This document shows, piece by piece, positions 7,813 through 15,630 of a stretch of DNA of 32,255 nucleotides. The stretch is from CAMLLJ01 sp035759585 (GTDB lineage: Bacteria > Gemmatimonadota > Gemmatimonadetes > Gemmatimonadales > GWC2-71-9). The stretch is taken from the NCBI GenBank assembly GCA_035759585.1, contig DASTUP010000043.1:1-32255 (forward strand), given 5' to 3'. Numbering within the stretch: position 1 is the first letter of the stretch; each line of letters begins with the position of its first letter. A program made the position numbers and the translations under genes. Under the pieces are notes generated by a model, which saw only the letters and a list, made by a program, of their open reading frames with translations, had not been told where the DNA came from and ran no database searches.

Positions 7813-8345
7813 GCACGGCGCCGCGGATCGATCCCTCCGCCTTCATTGCCCCGAGCGCGGTGGTGATGGGCGACGTGACGCTCGGGCCCCGTTCCAGCGT
7901 CTGGTACCTCTCGGTCCTCCGCGGCGACATGGCACCGATCTCGATCGGCGCGGACAGCAACATCCAGGATGGATCGATCGTCCACGTGGACGAAGGCGTG
8001 CCCTGCACGATCGGCGAGCGGGTCGGCGTGGGCCACCGGGTCATCCTCCACGGCTGCACCGTCGAGAGCGATTCGCTCATTGGAATGGGGAGCGTGCTGC
8101 TCAACGGCGTGCGGATCGGGTCGGGGAGTGTCGTGGCCGCGGGTGCCGTGATCCCGGAAGGGATGGAAATTCCGCCGGGCTCACTCGTGATGGGCGTGCC
8201 CGGCCGGATCGTACGCGCGGTGGATCCTGCGCTGGCGGAGCGAATCGCGGGGACGTGGCAGCATTACGTGGAGCAGGCGGAGGCGCATCGTGCGGGGAGG
8301 TATCCGATCGCCGGCTCGGGACGCGCCGGCGTTTCCGCGCGCTGA
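7809..8345 (+). CDS. Gamma-class carbonic anhydrase family protein
   Basis: Encodes 178 residues, starting at GTG 7809-7811, which overlaps the kinase stop TGA (7810-7812). The sequence is a left-handed beta-helix of hexapeptide repeats ('IDPSAFIAPSAVVMGDVTLGPRSSV...'). The family signature is complete: 'LRGDMAPISIG' (Arg38, Asp40), 'NIQDGSIVHVD' (Gln53, zinc ligand His59) and 'GHRVILHGC' (zinc ligands His76 and His81). Members hydrate CO2 to bicarbonate or are inactive structural relatives; activity cannot be read from sequence alone. A longer open frame upstream lies inside the kinase gene and is not part of the protein. Translational coupling to the kinase suggests co-expression, not necessarily shared function. 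Confidence 0.9.
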   Translation: MSTAPRIDPSAFIAPSAVVMGDVTLGPRSSVWYLSVLRGDMAPISIGADSNIQDGSIVHVDEGVPCTIGERVGVGHRVILHGCTVESDSLIGMGSVLLNGVRIGSGSVVAAGAVIPEGMEIPPGSLVMGVPGRIVRAVDPALAERIAGTWQHYVEQAEAHRAGRYPIAGSGRAGVSAR

Positions 8346-8381
8346 CCGGGACTCGCTGTCGCCCTCTGTCGCGCCACTGTC

Positions 8382-8390
8382 TTTTCCACA
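8382..8390 (+). promoter_or_regulatory. DnaA-box-like site upstream of nrdJ
   Basis: TTTTCCACA matches the DnaA box consensus TTATCCACA at 8 of 9 positions. It lies about 90 bases before the nrdJ promoter. In E. coli the nrd operon is DnaA-controlled, so the position is suggestive. A single near-match is weak evidence. Confidence 0.25.
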
Positions 8391-8472
8391 GAAAAAACCC
8401 TGCATCGGACCGGTTGTTATATTTGTGATGTGGGGATCGATTTTGCGCGCCGTTACGGGGTTTTTCGGCGTA

Positions 8473-8501
8473 TTGTGCGGGTCTCGAATTCCGCCTACTT
8501 T
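8473..8501 (+). promoter_or_regulatory. Promoter of nrdJ
   Basis: TTGTGC (8473-8478), a 17-base spacer and TACTTT (8496-8501), predicting a leader of about 85 bases before the ATG at 8593. The 247-base region before nrdJ is locally AT-rich (TTATATTT at 8417-8424). I see no cobalamin riboswitch pattern in it. Confidence 0.5.
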
Positions 8502-8592
8502 GCCCCTCCGTTTCGGTGACCGCAGCAGCGCCGCGCGAATCCGCGCCCCGCAGCCCCTCGCCCCAATACTTCGAAGTCGGAGAGACCCGCGC

Positions 8593-11109
8593 ATGAATTC
8601 CCAGACTCCCCGGGAACCGGTTTCGCTGTCGCCCAATGCCATCACGGTGCTGGAAAAGCGCTACCTCGTGAAGGACGAGAAGGGCAAGCCGGTGGAGCAA
8701 CCCGAGGACCTGTTCTGGCGGGTGGCGCGCACCATCGCGGAGGCGGACCGGAAGTACGGGGCGTCCGAAGGGGCCATCGCGGAGGTCGCCGAGGCGTTCT
8801 ACGGCCTCATGGCGCAGCGGTACTTCATGCCGAACTCGCCCACGCTCATGAATGCCGGCCGCCCGCTCGGCCAGCTCTCCGCCTGCTTCGTGCTTCCGGT
8901 CGATGACGCGCTCTCCAACGGGAAGAGCGGCATCTACGACACGCTCCGCGCCATGGCGCTCGTACACCAGTCGGGCGGCGGCACCGGCTTCAGCTTCTCG
9001 CGCCTCCGGCCCAAGAACGACATCGTCCGCTCCACGATGGGCGTGGCGTCGGGCCCGGTCTCGTTCATGAGCCTCTTCGACGCGTCCACCGACGTCGTCA
9101 AGCAGGGGGGCACGCGCCGCGGCGCCAACATGGGGATCCTGCGGGTGGATCACCCCGACATCATGGACTTCATCACCTGCAAGGACGACATCACGAAGGT
9201 CACCAACTTCAACATCTCGGTGGCCGTCACGGATGCGTTCATGGCGGCGGTCGAGGCGGACACCGACTACGACCTCCTCCACCCGAAGACCGGGGCGGTA
9301 ACGGGGCAGCTCAAGGCGCGGGACGTCTGGAGCCGCATCATCCACGGCGCCTGGAAGACGGGGGAGCCGGGGGTGTTCTTCATCGACCGCGCCAACTACT
9401 ACAACCCGGTCCCGCACCTCGGCGCCTACGAGGCCACCAACCCGTGCGGCGAGCAGCCGCTCCTGCCGTACGACGTCTGCAACCTCGGATCGATCAACCT
9501 CGGCGCGTTCGTGAAGGATGGCGCGGTCGACTGGGATCACCTGCGCCGCGTCGTGCACCTCACGACCCATTTCCTCGAGAACGTCATCGATGCCAACCAG
9601 TACCCGCTTCCCGAGATCACCGATCTCGCCCAGCGGATCCGGCGCATCGGCCTCGGCGTGATGGGGCTGGCCGATCTCTTCATCCGGATGGGCGTGGCCT
9701 ACGACTCGGACGAGGCCGTGGAGCTCGGCCGGAAGGTCCAGAAGTTCGTGGACGACGAGGCCAAGGTCGCATCGGAGCGCCTGGCGGAGAAGCGCGGCCC
9801 GTTCGCGGAGTGGACGCAGAGCATCTGGGGTCCGGACGAGACCTGCGCGCGCGGCCCTGAGGGGGAGCGCGTCCGCCCGATGCGGAAGCTGCGCAACTGC
9901 AACGTCACCACCGTCGCGCCTACGGGCACGATCTCGATCATCGCGAGCTGCAGCTCGGGGATCGAGCCGCTGTTCGCCGTGGCGTTCATGCGGAACCAGG
10001 CCGGCGTGCTGATGCCGGACGTGAACGACGATTTCGTGGCCATCGCGAAGAAGGAGGGCTGGTACTCGGAGGCGCTGATGCAGAAGATCGCGGAGGCGGG
10101 GCACATCGCCTTCGACGAAGTGCCGGCCAAGTGGCAGCGCGTCTTCGTCACCGCCAACCACATCAAGCCGGAGTGGCACATCCGGATGCAGGCGGCGTTC
10201 CAGGAATACAACGACAGCGCCATCTCCAAGACCTGCAACTTCGCGCACGACGCCACCGAGGCGTACGTCGAGGAGATCTACCGCCTCGCCTACAAGCTCG
10301 ATTGCAAGGGCGTGACGGTCTATCGGGACGGCAGCCGGGACATGCAGGTGCTCTCCACCGGTTCCACGGCAAGGAAGGTGCAGGAGCAGGCGACCTCCAG
10401 CGGAAAGGCCGAGGCACGCGGGGACCTCGCGGGTTCCGTCGTGGCGGGCGGCGAGGCACTCCGCGCTGCCGAGGCCGATCTCCGCGGGGAGCTCGCGGAG
10501 GCACAGGCGGAGCTCGGACGGCTGCGGAAGCTGGTGCACGACCTCGAAGCGGAGAACCTGAACCGCCGGCAGAAGCGGTCGCGTCCGGAAATGCTCCGCG
10601 GCACCACGCGCCGCGTCGAGACGCCGCTCGGTACGCTCTACGTCACCATCACCGAAGACGACAAGGGCCAGCCCTTCGAGGTCTTCATGAGCCTCGGCAA
10701 GGCCGGCGGCGCTCTCATGGCGGACGTCGAGGCCATCGGCCGGCTGATCAGCCTTTCGCTCCGATCGGGAATCCCGATGAAGGAGATCCATCGGCAGCTC
10801 CGCGGGATCAGCTCCGACCGGGTCATCGGCCTCGGGGCCAACAAGATCCTCTCCGTGCCGGACGCCGTCGGCATCGCGATCGAGCGGTGGATGAACGACA
10901 AGCAGGGCGTGCAGCAGGAGCTCCTCCCGAGCACCGGCGAGCATCCGGTCGTCCAGATGGTGCAGAGCGTCGCGCAGGGGAACGAGCAGATGATCTTCGG
11001 TGGGATGCAGCAGACGCTGTCAGGGGCGTGCCCCGACTGCGGGTCGCAGCTCGAGTATGCCGAAGGGTGCGTGAAGTGTCATGTGTGCGGGTTCAGTGAG
11101 TGCGGGTGA
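8593..11109 (+). CDS. nrdJ: Vitamin B12-dependent ribonucleotide reductase (class II)
   Basis: Encodes 838 residues and makes deoxyribonucleotides using adenosylcobalamin, needing neither oxygen nor a separate radical subunit. Seen in order: an N-terminal domain; 'SACFVLPVDD' (active-site Cys); 'GGTGFSFSRLRP'; 'NPCGEQPLLPYDVCNLGSINL' with the radical Cys and the catalytic Asn and Glu; 'TVAPTGTISIIASCSSGIEPLFA'; and 'DCKGVTVYRDGSR'. A likely coiled coil at about residues 610-660 links to a TSCPD-type domain ('ETPLGTLYVTITEDDKGQPFEVFMSLGKAGG') and a Cys-rich tail with four CxxC-type cysteines ('CPDCG...CVKCHVCG'), which in this class re-reduces the active site. The start ATG 8593 follows GGAGAG by eight bases; the frame is open further upstream to 8290 but that part overlaps the carbonic anhydrase gene and the promoter. 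No other RNR is in the window. Confidence 0.96.
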   Translation: MNSQTPREPVSLSPNAITVLEKRYLVKDEKGKPVEQPEDLFWRVARTIAEADRKYGASEGAIAEVAEAFYGLMAQRYFMPNSPTLMNAGRPLGQLSACFVLPVDDALSNGKSGIYDTLRAMALVHQSGGGTGFSFSRLRPKNDIVRSTMGVASGPVSFMSLFDASTDVVKQGGTRRGANMGILRVDHPDIMDFITCKDDITKVTNFNISVAVTDAFMAAVEADTDYDLLHPKTGAVTGQLKARDVWSRIIHGAWKTGEPGVFFIDRANYYNPVPHLGAYEATNPCGEQPLLPYDVCNLGSINLGAFVKDGAVDWDHLRRVVHLTTHFLENVIDANQYPLPEITDLAQRIRRIGLGVMGLADLFIRMGVAYDSDEAVELGRKVQKFVDDEAKVASERLAEKRGPFAEWTQSIWGPDETCARGPEGERVRPMRKLRNCNVTTVAPTGTISIIASCSSGIEPLFAVAFMRNQAGVLMPDVNDDFVAIAKKEGWYSEALMQKIAEAGHIAFDEVPAKWQRVFVTANHIKPEWHIRMQAAFQEYNDSAISKTCNFAHDATEAYVEEIYRLAYKLDCKGVTVYRDGSRDMQVLSTGSTARKVQEQATSSGKAEARGDLAGSVVAGGEALRAAEADLRGELAEAQAELGRLRKLVHDLEAENLNRRQKRSRPEMLRGTTRRVETPLGTLYVTITEDDKGQPFEVFMSLGKAGGALMADVEAIGRLISLSLRSGIPMKEIHRQLRGISSDRVIGLGANKILSVPDAVGIAIERWMNDKQGVQQELLPSTGEHPVVQMVQSVAQGNEQMIFGGMQQTLSGACPDCGSQLEYAEGCVKCHVCGFSECG

Positions 11110-11135
11110 CACTGCTCCGCAGGTGAACGGGTCCG

Positions 11136-11160
11136 ACGGGGCACCTTCAGGGTGCCCCGT
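11136..11160 (+). terminator. Intrinsic terminator after nrdJ
   Basis: ACGGGGCACC (11136-11145), loop TTCAG, GGTGCCCCGT (11151-11160): a perfect 10-bp stem followed by TTGCATTT. It starts 27 bases after the nrdJ stop. Confidence 0.8.
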
Positions 11161-11189
11161 TGCATTTGCGGCCAGAATGTGCTCATACT
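11160..11189 (+). promoter_or_regulatory. Possible promoter for the WYL-like/hydrolase/membrane protein operon
   Basis: TTGCAT (11160-11165), an 18-base spacer and CATACT (11184-11189), placed directly after the nrdJ terminator and about 35 bases before the next ATG. Confidence 0.4.
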
Positions 11190-11223
11190 CGATGCTGCTC
11201 CGAGTGCGAGCATGGAGGTCCGC

Positions 11224-11547
11224 ATGAACCGACTCATCTGTGACGCCATCGGCGCCAGACGCCTCCTTCGATTCATCTACGATGGATACGAACGGATCGT
11301 CGAGCCGCATCTCCACGGCATCAATGCGGCCAACCACGAGGCGCTGAGCGCGTGGATCGTCGAGGGATGGAGCGCGTCGAGCGGTCAGGCGGGGTGGCGC
11401 AACTATCTCGTTTCCGGGATGGAGGACATCCACGTCCTGGCGCGTTCGTTCGAAGGTCCACGACCAGGCTACAATCCCGACGATCCGGGCTTCCGGCAGG
11501 TCTACTGCAGCGTGGACTTCGCGGCCCCATCGCAAGCGTCCGAGTAA
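11224..11547 (+). CDS. Small WYL-domain-like protein
   Basis: Encodes 107 residues from ATG 11224, preceded by GGAGG five bases upstream; an ATG at 11212 overlaps that RBS and is less likely. The sequence 'AIGARRLLRFIYDGYERIVEPHLHGINAANHEALSAWIVEG' and 'GWRNYLVSGMEDIHVLARSFEGPRPGYNPDDPGF' follows the pattern of stand-alone WYL-type ligand-binding domains, but there is no helix-turn-helix attached. The protein is soluble and lacks a signal peptide. WYL domains often sense ligands or nucleic acid in regulators; what a lone copy does is not established. It is followed after 10 bases by a lipoprotein hydrolase gene, with which it is probably co-transcribed. Confidence 0.7.
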   Translation: MNRLICDAIGARRLLRFIYDGYERIVEPHLHGINAANHEALSAWIVEGWSASSGQAGWRNYLVSGMEDIHVLARSFEGPRPGYNPDDPGFRQVYCSVDFAAPSQASE

Positions 11548-11557
11548 GGAGATCCCG

Positions 11558-12451
11558 ATGGAGCGAGTGCCGATAGCGATCCTTGCATGTCTGGTCCTCA
11601 CCGCGTGCGCCGACCCGAAGCCGGACGCGCCCGCCGCGACCGCGCCGTTCTCCCTGGCCGCCGCCGCGGACGAGACATTCGAGTCCGAGCCCGGTATCCG
11701 GCTGAGATATCGGCAGGTCGGGAATGGCGATCCCGTCGTCCTGCTGCACGGCTTCACCGCTTCGCTCGAGGCAGTCGCTCCGCTCGCGGACTCGCTCGCC
11801 CTGGATCATCGGGTCATCGCACTCGATCAGCGGGGCCACGGACAGAGCACCGTTCCCTCCGACACGAACGCCTTCGGGCCTGAGATGGCCGAGGATGTCG
11901 TGCGGCTGCTCGATCATCTTGGAGTGTCGCGAGCCGACCTGGTGGGTCATTCGATGGGCGCGGTCGTCTCCGCGAATGTCGCCGCGCGGCATCCCGATCG
12001 CGTCGCGAGCGTCTCGCTGATCGCGCCTCCATTCTTCGCCGATTCCGTGACTGCGGCGACGGAGCTCGCGCCGGTCGTCGCGGAGCTCGAGGGCGGTGGC
12101 GGCTTCCTGGCATTCTTCGACCGGTTCGCCCCTGAGATGCCCGACTCGATCCGGTCGGTCGCAAGCGCGGAAATGGTGTCCGCGAACGATCGCGCGATGC
12201 TGGTCGGGGTGATGCGCACCTTTCCCGAGCTCAGCATCGGGCGGGAAGGCGTGTCGGGTGTTCCGGTCCCGGCAACGATCGTGGTCGGCTCGATCGACAC
12301 GCTTCGCGTCGAAGTTCGGGCACTGGCTGCATCGTGGCCCGGCGCCCGATACCTCGAGGTCGAGGGCGCCGATCATGTGGACGTGTTCTGGCACCCTGCA
12401 ACCCTGGCAGCCGTGCGCGACCAGATCGATTCACCTGCTGAGCGGAGATAA
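11558..12451 (+). CDS. Alpha/beta-fold hydrolase, lipoprotein
   Basis: Encodes 297 residues with a good RBS (AAGGAG, six bases before the ATG). The N-terminus is a lipoprotein signal with lipobox 'LTAC' and lipidated Cys17. The alpha/beta hydrolase core shows 'VVLLHGFTAS' (oxyanion loop, HG at 64-65), 'DQRGHGQS', nucleophile Ser132 in 'GHSMG', acid Asp247 in 'GSIDTL' and His273 in 'GADHVD', so the triad is complete. Substrate cannot be inferred; relatives include esterases, epoxide hydrolases and haloperoxidase-like enzymes. Lipidation places it on a membrane facing the periplasm. It is flanked closely by the WYL-like gene and a membrane protein gene (3 bases downstream), forming a likely three-gene operon. 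Confidence 0.88.
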   Translation: MERVPIAILACLVLTACADPKPDAPAATAPFSLAAAADETFESEPGIRLRYRQVGNGDPVVLLHGFTASLEAVAPLADSLALDHRVIALDQRGHGQSTVPSDTNAFGPEMAEDVVRLLDHLGVSRADLVGHSMGAVVSANVAARHPDRVASVSLIAPPFFADSVTAATELAPVVAELEGGGGFLAFFDRFAPEMPDSIRSVASAEMVSANDRAMLVGVMRTFPELSIGREGVSGVPVPATIVVGSIDTLRVEVRALAASWPGARYLEVEGADHVDVFWHPATLAAVRDQIDSPAERR

Positions 12452-12454
12452 GGC

Positions 12455-12967
12455 ATGCAGGCAGAACTCCTCGTACTCCGGCTCGTTCACGTCCTGGGCG
12501 GCGTCTTCTGGGTGGGAAGCGCGCTCTTCATGGCGATCTTCCTCTTTCCCGCGCTCGCCTCCGCAGGACCCGCGGCGGGGCAGGTCATGGGCGCCCTGCA
12601 GCGGCGTCGCATCTTCACGATCCTGCCGGTCATCGCCCTGCTCACGGTCCTTTCCGGCGTGCGCCTCATGCAGCTCACCTCGGGCGGATTCTCGGCGGCC
12701 TACTTCAGCTCGCCGAGCGGCCGCGTATTCGCCTGGGGAGGCACGTTCGCGATCGCCGCATTCGTGATCGGGATCCTGATCGCGCGGCCGATGGGCCTCA
12801 AGCTCGGGAAGCTCAACGCGCAGCCGCCGACGGACGACGCGGCCGAGCAGGGGCGCCGGGACGCGGAGCGGGCGCGCCTGCAGCGGATCGTCATGGTTGT
12901 CGGGATCGTGAACCTGCTGCTCCTTCTACTCGCGGCGGGGGCGATGGCTATCGCGCAGTACGTTTAG
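12455..12967 (+). CDS. Four-helix integral membrane protein
   Basis: Encodes 170 residues. Hydrophobic segments lie at about residues 5-33, 52-70, 88-108 and 144-166; a charged loop with Lys/Arg/Glu ('RRDAERARLQR') precedes the last helix. The start 'LLVLRLVHVLGGVFWVGSALFMAIFLFPAL' resembles the first helix of CopD/DUF2269-type proteins, with a His (His12) that might bind heme or metal, but I cannot assign it firmly. GGAGATAAGGC precedes the ATG. It is the last gene of the operon with the WYL-like protein and the lipoprotein hydrolase. Confidence 0.75.
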   Translation: MQAELLVLRLVHVLGGVFWVGSALFMAIFLFPALASAGPAAGQVMGALQRRRIFTILPVIALLTVLSGVRLMQLTSGGFSAAYFSSPSGRVFAWGGTFAIAAFVIGILIARPMGLKLGKLNAQPPTDDAAEQGRRDAERARLQRIVMVVGIVNLLLLLLAAGAMAIAQYV

Positions 12968-13024
12968 GCAGGCGCGGACAGGCACGAGGCTCGCGCGCGG
13001 CACCGGCTACTGCCGAGTAGATCC

Positions 13025-13052
13025 GTCACTCGCTTCGCTCGCTCGGGGTGAC
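13025..13052. repeat. Short intergenic inverted element between convergent genes
   Basis: GTCAC ... GTGAC flank a core of repeated CGCTCG/CGCTTCG units (13030-13047). It lies between the convergent membrane protein and alcohol dehydrogenase genes. It looks like a dispersed palindromic repeat unit and could act as a bidirectional terminator; only one copy is in the window. Confidence 0.4.
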
Positions 13053-13066
13053 ACGCCGCCCACCGC

Positions 13067-14128
13067 CTACCCTCCGGTGAGCGACTCCATATCGATCACG
13101 AACCGATACCGCACATCGCTCCGGAGCATCCGCTCGTACGCCTCGTTGATCTGCTGGATCGGGATCAGCTCGATGTCCGCCGTGAGTCCATGCGCAGCGC
13201 AGAAATCGAGCATCTCCTGCGTCTCCGCGATGCCGCCGATGCTCGATCCGGCGAGCCGCCGCCGCTGGTTGACCAGCCTTCCAACGCCTGGGGCCGGATG
13301 TGGCTCTGGCGGGATACCCACGAGGCAGAGCGTACCATCACGCCGGAGCGCGTCGAGGTACGGATTGAGGTCGTGTGGCACCGCTACGGTGTCGAGCACG
13401 AAGTCGAGTCGCGCGCGCTGGCGCTTCATGGCGGCGCGGTCCCGCGAGACGACGACCTCCGAAGCGCCCAGCCGCAGCGCATCGTCCGCCTTTCCCGGTG
13501 AAGTCGTGAAGAGCACCACGTCGGCACCCATCGCGCTCGCGAGCTTGACCGCCATGTGCCCGAGTCCGCCGAGACCCACGACCCCCACGCGCGCGCCGGG
13601 GCCCGTCTCCCATGTGCGGAGCGGGGACCAGGTCGTGATTCCGGCGCAGAGCAGCGGCGCCGCAGCGGCCGGGTCCATGGCCGGAGGCAGCCGCAGCACG
13701 AAGGCCTCGGTGACCACGATGCGATTGGAATAGCCGCCGCAGGTCGTGCCGCCAAGCACCGTGTCGGGACTGTTGTAGGTGTAGACCGCCCCATTCTCGC
13801 AGTATTGCTCGAGCCCGTCGCGGCAGCTCGGGCAGGTCCGGCACGAATCGACCATGCATCCAACGGCGACAGGATCCCCCGGCCGGAAGCGCGTGACCCC
13901 GGCCCCGGCGCGGGAGACGTGACCGACGATCTCATGGCCGGGAACGACGGGGTACACGCTGCCGCCCCATTCCCCACGTGCCGTATGCAGGTCGGAGTGG
14001 CAGACGCCGCAGAACAGGATCTCGATTTCGACGTCGAGCGGGCCCGGCTCCCGGCGGACGAACGTGAACGGCTCGAGCGCGCCGCCGGCCTCGTGCGCCG
14101 CGTAACCGGCAGCGGGGATGGTTTTCAC
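13067..14128 (-). CDS. Zinc-dependent alcohol dehydrogenase, NAD(P)-binding
   Basis: Encodes 353 residues and belongs to the medium-chain dehydrogenase/reductase superfamily, closest in pattern to the cinnamyl-alcohol/YahK-type group that interconverts aldehydes and alcohols with NADPH. Catalytic zinc ligands are Cys40 ('FCGVCHSD'), His65 ('PGHEIVG') and Cys161 ('LLCAGITTWSPL'). The structural zinc site has four cysteines (96, 99, 102, 110). The Rossmann motif 'GVVGLGGLGH' lies at 182-191. The start is GTG (14126-14128), with AGGAG upstream. The start overlaps the stop of the preceding DUF839 gene (GTGA), so the two should be translated together. The physiological aldehyde is unknown. Confidence 0.92.
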   Translation of the reverse strand: MKTIPAAGYAAHEAGGALEPFTFVRREPGPLDVEIEILFCGVCHSDLHTARGEWGGSVYPVVPGHEIVGHVSRAGAGVTRFRPGDPVAVGCMVDSCRTCPSCRDGLEQYCENGAVYTYNSPDTVLGGTTCGGYSNRIVVTEAFVLRLPPAMDPAAAAPLLCAGITTWSPLRTWETGPGARVGVVGLGGLGHMAVKLASAMGADVVLFTTSPGKADDALRLGASEVVVSRDRAAMKRQRARLDFVLDTVAVPHDLNPYLDALRRDGTLCLVGIPPEPHPAPGVGRLVNQRRRLAGSSIGGIAETQEMLDFCAAHGLTADIELIPIQQINEAYERMLRSDVRYRFVIDMESLTGG

Positions 14129-15498
14129 AGCGCTCCTTTATCCCACGGGCCGCGAATTGCGAGTGTCGCGCCGCGCTGCGTGCCGGCGTCGGTGGTGGAC
14201 CCCATGATGTTGACGAAGAGGGTGCGGCCGTCGGGACTGAAGCACGCACCCGCGAACTCGGTGTTGTTGAGCGTGTTCTGCGCAAACTCGAAGATGCGGC
14301 CGTCGCGCGTGAGCCCGCGGAGATACTGCGTGCCGCCGCCGTCCTCGCAGATGACGATGCCGCCGCGCGGGCTCACGGTGATGTTGTCGGGATAATCGAG
14401 CACCGCTGCCGACGGTGATTCGAAGACGAGCGTGAGCTCACCGCGGTCCGCCGCCACGGGCCGGTATTGCCACACCTGGCCTCTCCGGGCATCTCCGCCG
14501 TTCGTCGCATGAAAGAAGACGCTGTCATCGCCCCACCAGCATCCCTCGAGCCGGGCGAATCGCGCCGCACCCTGATCGAACCCCTGGCGGAATACCGCCG
14601 AGCTGTCCTCCCACGCGCCGGGGGGATCGGGATTTTCGATCGGTACCCAATGCACGGGGTAGGTGACGCCCACGCTCTGGCCGTCGGCCGTGTCGATGTT
14701 GGGCCGGTCGTCCACGGCGAGCATCTGCAGCCTGCCGCCCGCGCTCAGCATGCCGGGTCGGGCCGGGATGAAGCGATAGAACCCCGCAACGAGGCGATCC
14801 TCGGTTTCGTACACGACGCCGGTGCCGGGATCGACCGCCACGGCTTCGTGCACGAAGCGTCCCATGGCCTTGAGTGGCACCGGCACTACCTCCGACTCGG
14901 CGGACGCCGGGACTTCGAAGATGTAGCCGTGCTCCTGCGTCCACCCGTGCGCCTTCCCCTCGACGCTCTCCTCGCACGTGAGCCACGACTGCCAGGGTGT
15001 CGGCCCGCCGGCGCAGTTGACGATCGTGCCGGTGAGCGAGATGAAGTCGCGGACGAGCTCGGGGCGGCCATTCCGGTCGAATCGCACCTCGAGGGAGGAA
15101 ACGCAACCCGCGCCCTTCGCATCGTACGCTTTCGCCCGATCCCCCTTCGGATGGGTGGTCCAGGGGCGGTCGCGGTTCTCGTGGTTGCGGATGAGCCGGA
15201 CGTTCCCGTTCGGCAGCGCGAACGCCGCCATGCCATCGAACGCGCCCGGCGTGGGCGTCCCGTCCGACATCGGTTTCCCGTTGTAGCTGAGCACCTCGCA
15301 CGTGAATCCCTCCGGCAGCGCGAGCTCCGGGCCGATGCTCACGAGGGGCCCATAGCCTGCCGCGCGCGCGATCTCGAGCCGCTCCGGCTCGACCGCCGCG
15401 ATCCGGGCGCGCTCGATGAGGCCATGCATGGAGGGGGCGAGGAGTATGGCACCGGAAAACGACTGCTGCAGAAAGGACCGGCGGCTGGAGCTGTGCAT
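14125..15498 (-). CDS. DUF839/PhoX-like secreted protein with Tat signal
   Basis: Encodes 457 residues. The N-terminus 'SSRRSFLQQSFSGAILLAPS' is a twin-arginine export signal, so the protein is folded, probably with cofactor, before export. Family motifs follow: 'GFTCEVLSYNGKPMSDGTPTP', 'RLIRNHENRD', 'NCAGGPTPWQSWLTCEE', 'VHEAVAVDPGTGVVYETED', 'NITVSPRGGIVICEDGG' and 'FAGACFSPDGRTLFVNI'. PhoX-type alkaline phosphatases are beta-propeller enzymes with iron/calcium cofactors; many DUF839 members have no tested activity, so phosphatase function is only possible. The start ATG at 15496-15498 follows AGGG; a GTG two codons upstream is an alternative. It is translationally coupled to the alcohol dehydrogenase. 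A much longer open frame upstream is a shadow of the FRG gene. Confidence 0.88.
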   Translation of the reverse strand: MHSSSRRSFLQQSFSGAILLAPSMHGLIERARIAAVEPERLEIARAAGYGPLVSIGPELALPEGFTCEVLSYNGKPMSDGTPTPGAFDGMAAFALPNGNVRLIRNHENRDRPWTTHPKGDRAKAYDAKGAGCVSSLEVRFDRNGRPELVRDFISLTGTIVNCAGGPTPWQSWLTCEESVEGKAHGWTQEHGYIFEVPASAESEVVPVPLKAMGRFVHEAVAVDPGTGVVYETEDRLVAGFYRFIPARPGMLSAGGRLQMLAVDDRPNIDTADGQSVGVTYPVHWVPIENPDPPGAWEDSSAVFRQGFDQGAARFARLEGCWWGDDSVFFHATNGGDARRGQVWQYRPVAADRGELTLVFESPSAAVLDYPDNITVSPRGGIVICEDGGGTQYLRGLTRDGRIFEFAQNTLNNTEFAGACFSPDGRTLFVNIMGSTTDAGTQRGATLAIRGPWDKGAL

Positions 15499-15630
15499 GA
15501 TCACCCTGGCTGGAGTCGACCGAAATATGGCCCCGGTGGGAAGAGTGTGACGGGACGCATGTCGCGCCGTTGCGCCCCGGGTCAATTTGAAGCTGTCGAA
15601 GCGGCGAATCCGGTTTATCGGGGGACATCC

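Noticed and set aside
8346..8592. Cobalamin riboswitch before the B12-dependent nrdJ
   Set aside because: GCCACTG at 8373-8379 recalls part of a B12 box, but the rest of the conserved core is missing and the position relative to the upstream gene leaves no room for it.
8101..10944. 947-codon open frame on the minus strand
   Set aside because: It is the antisense shadow of nrdJ: high GC at third positions removes stops, the protein is Arg/His/Leu/Asp-rich low complexity, and nrdJ on the plus strand has unmistakable family motifs.
14467..15630. N-terminal extension of the FRG frame to 672 codons
   Set aside because: It is antisense to the DUF839 gene; a good RBS and a family-like N-terminus occur at GTG 15631.
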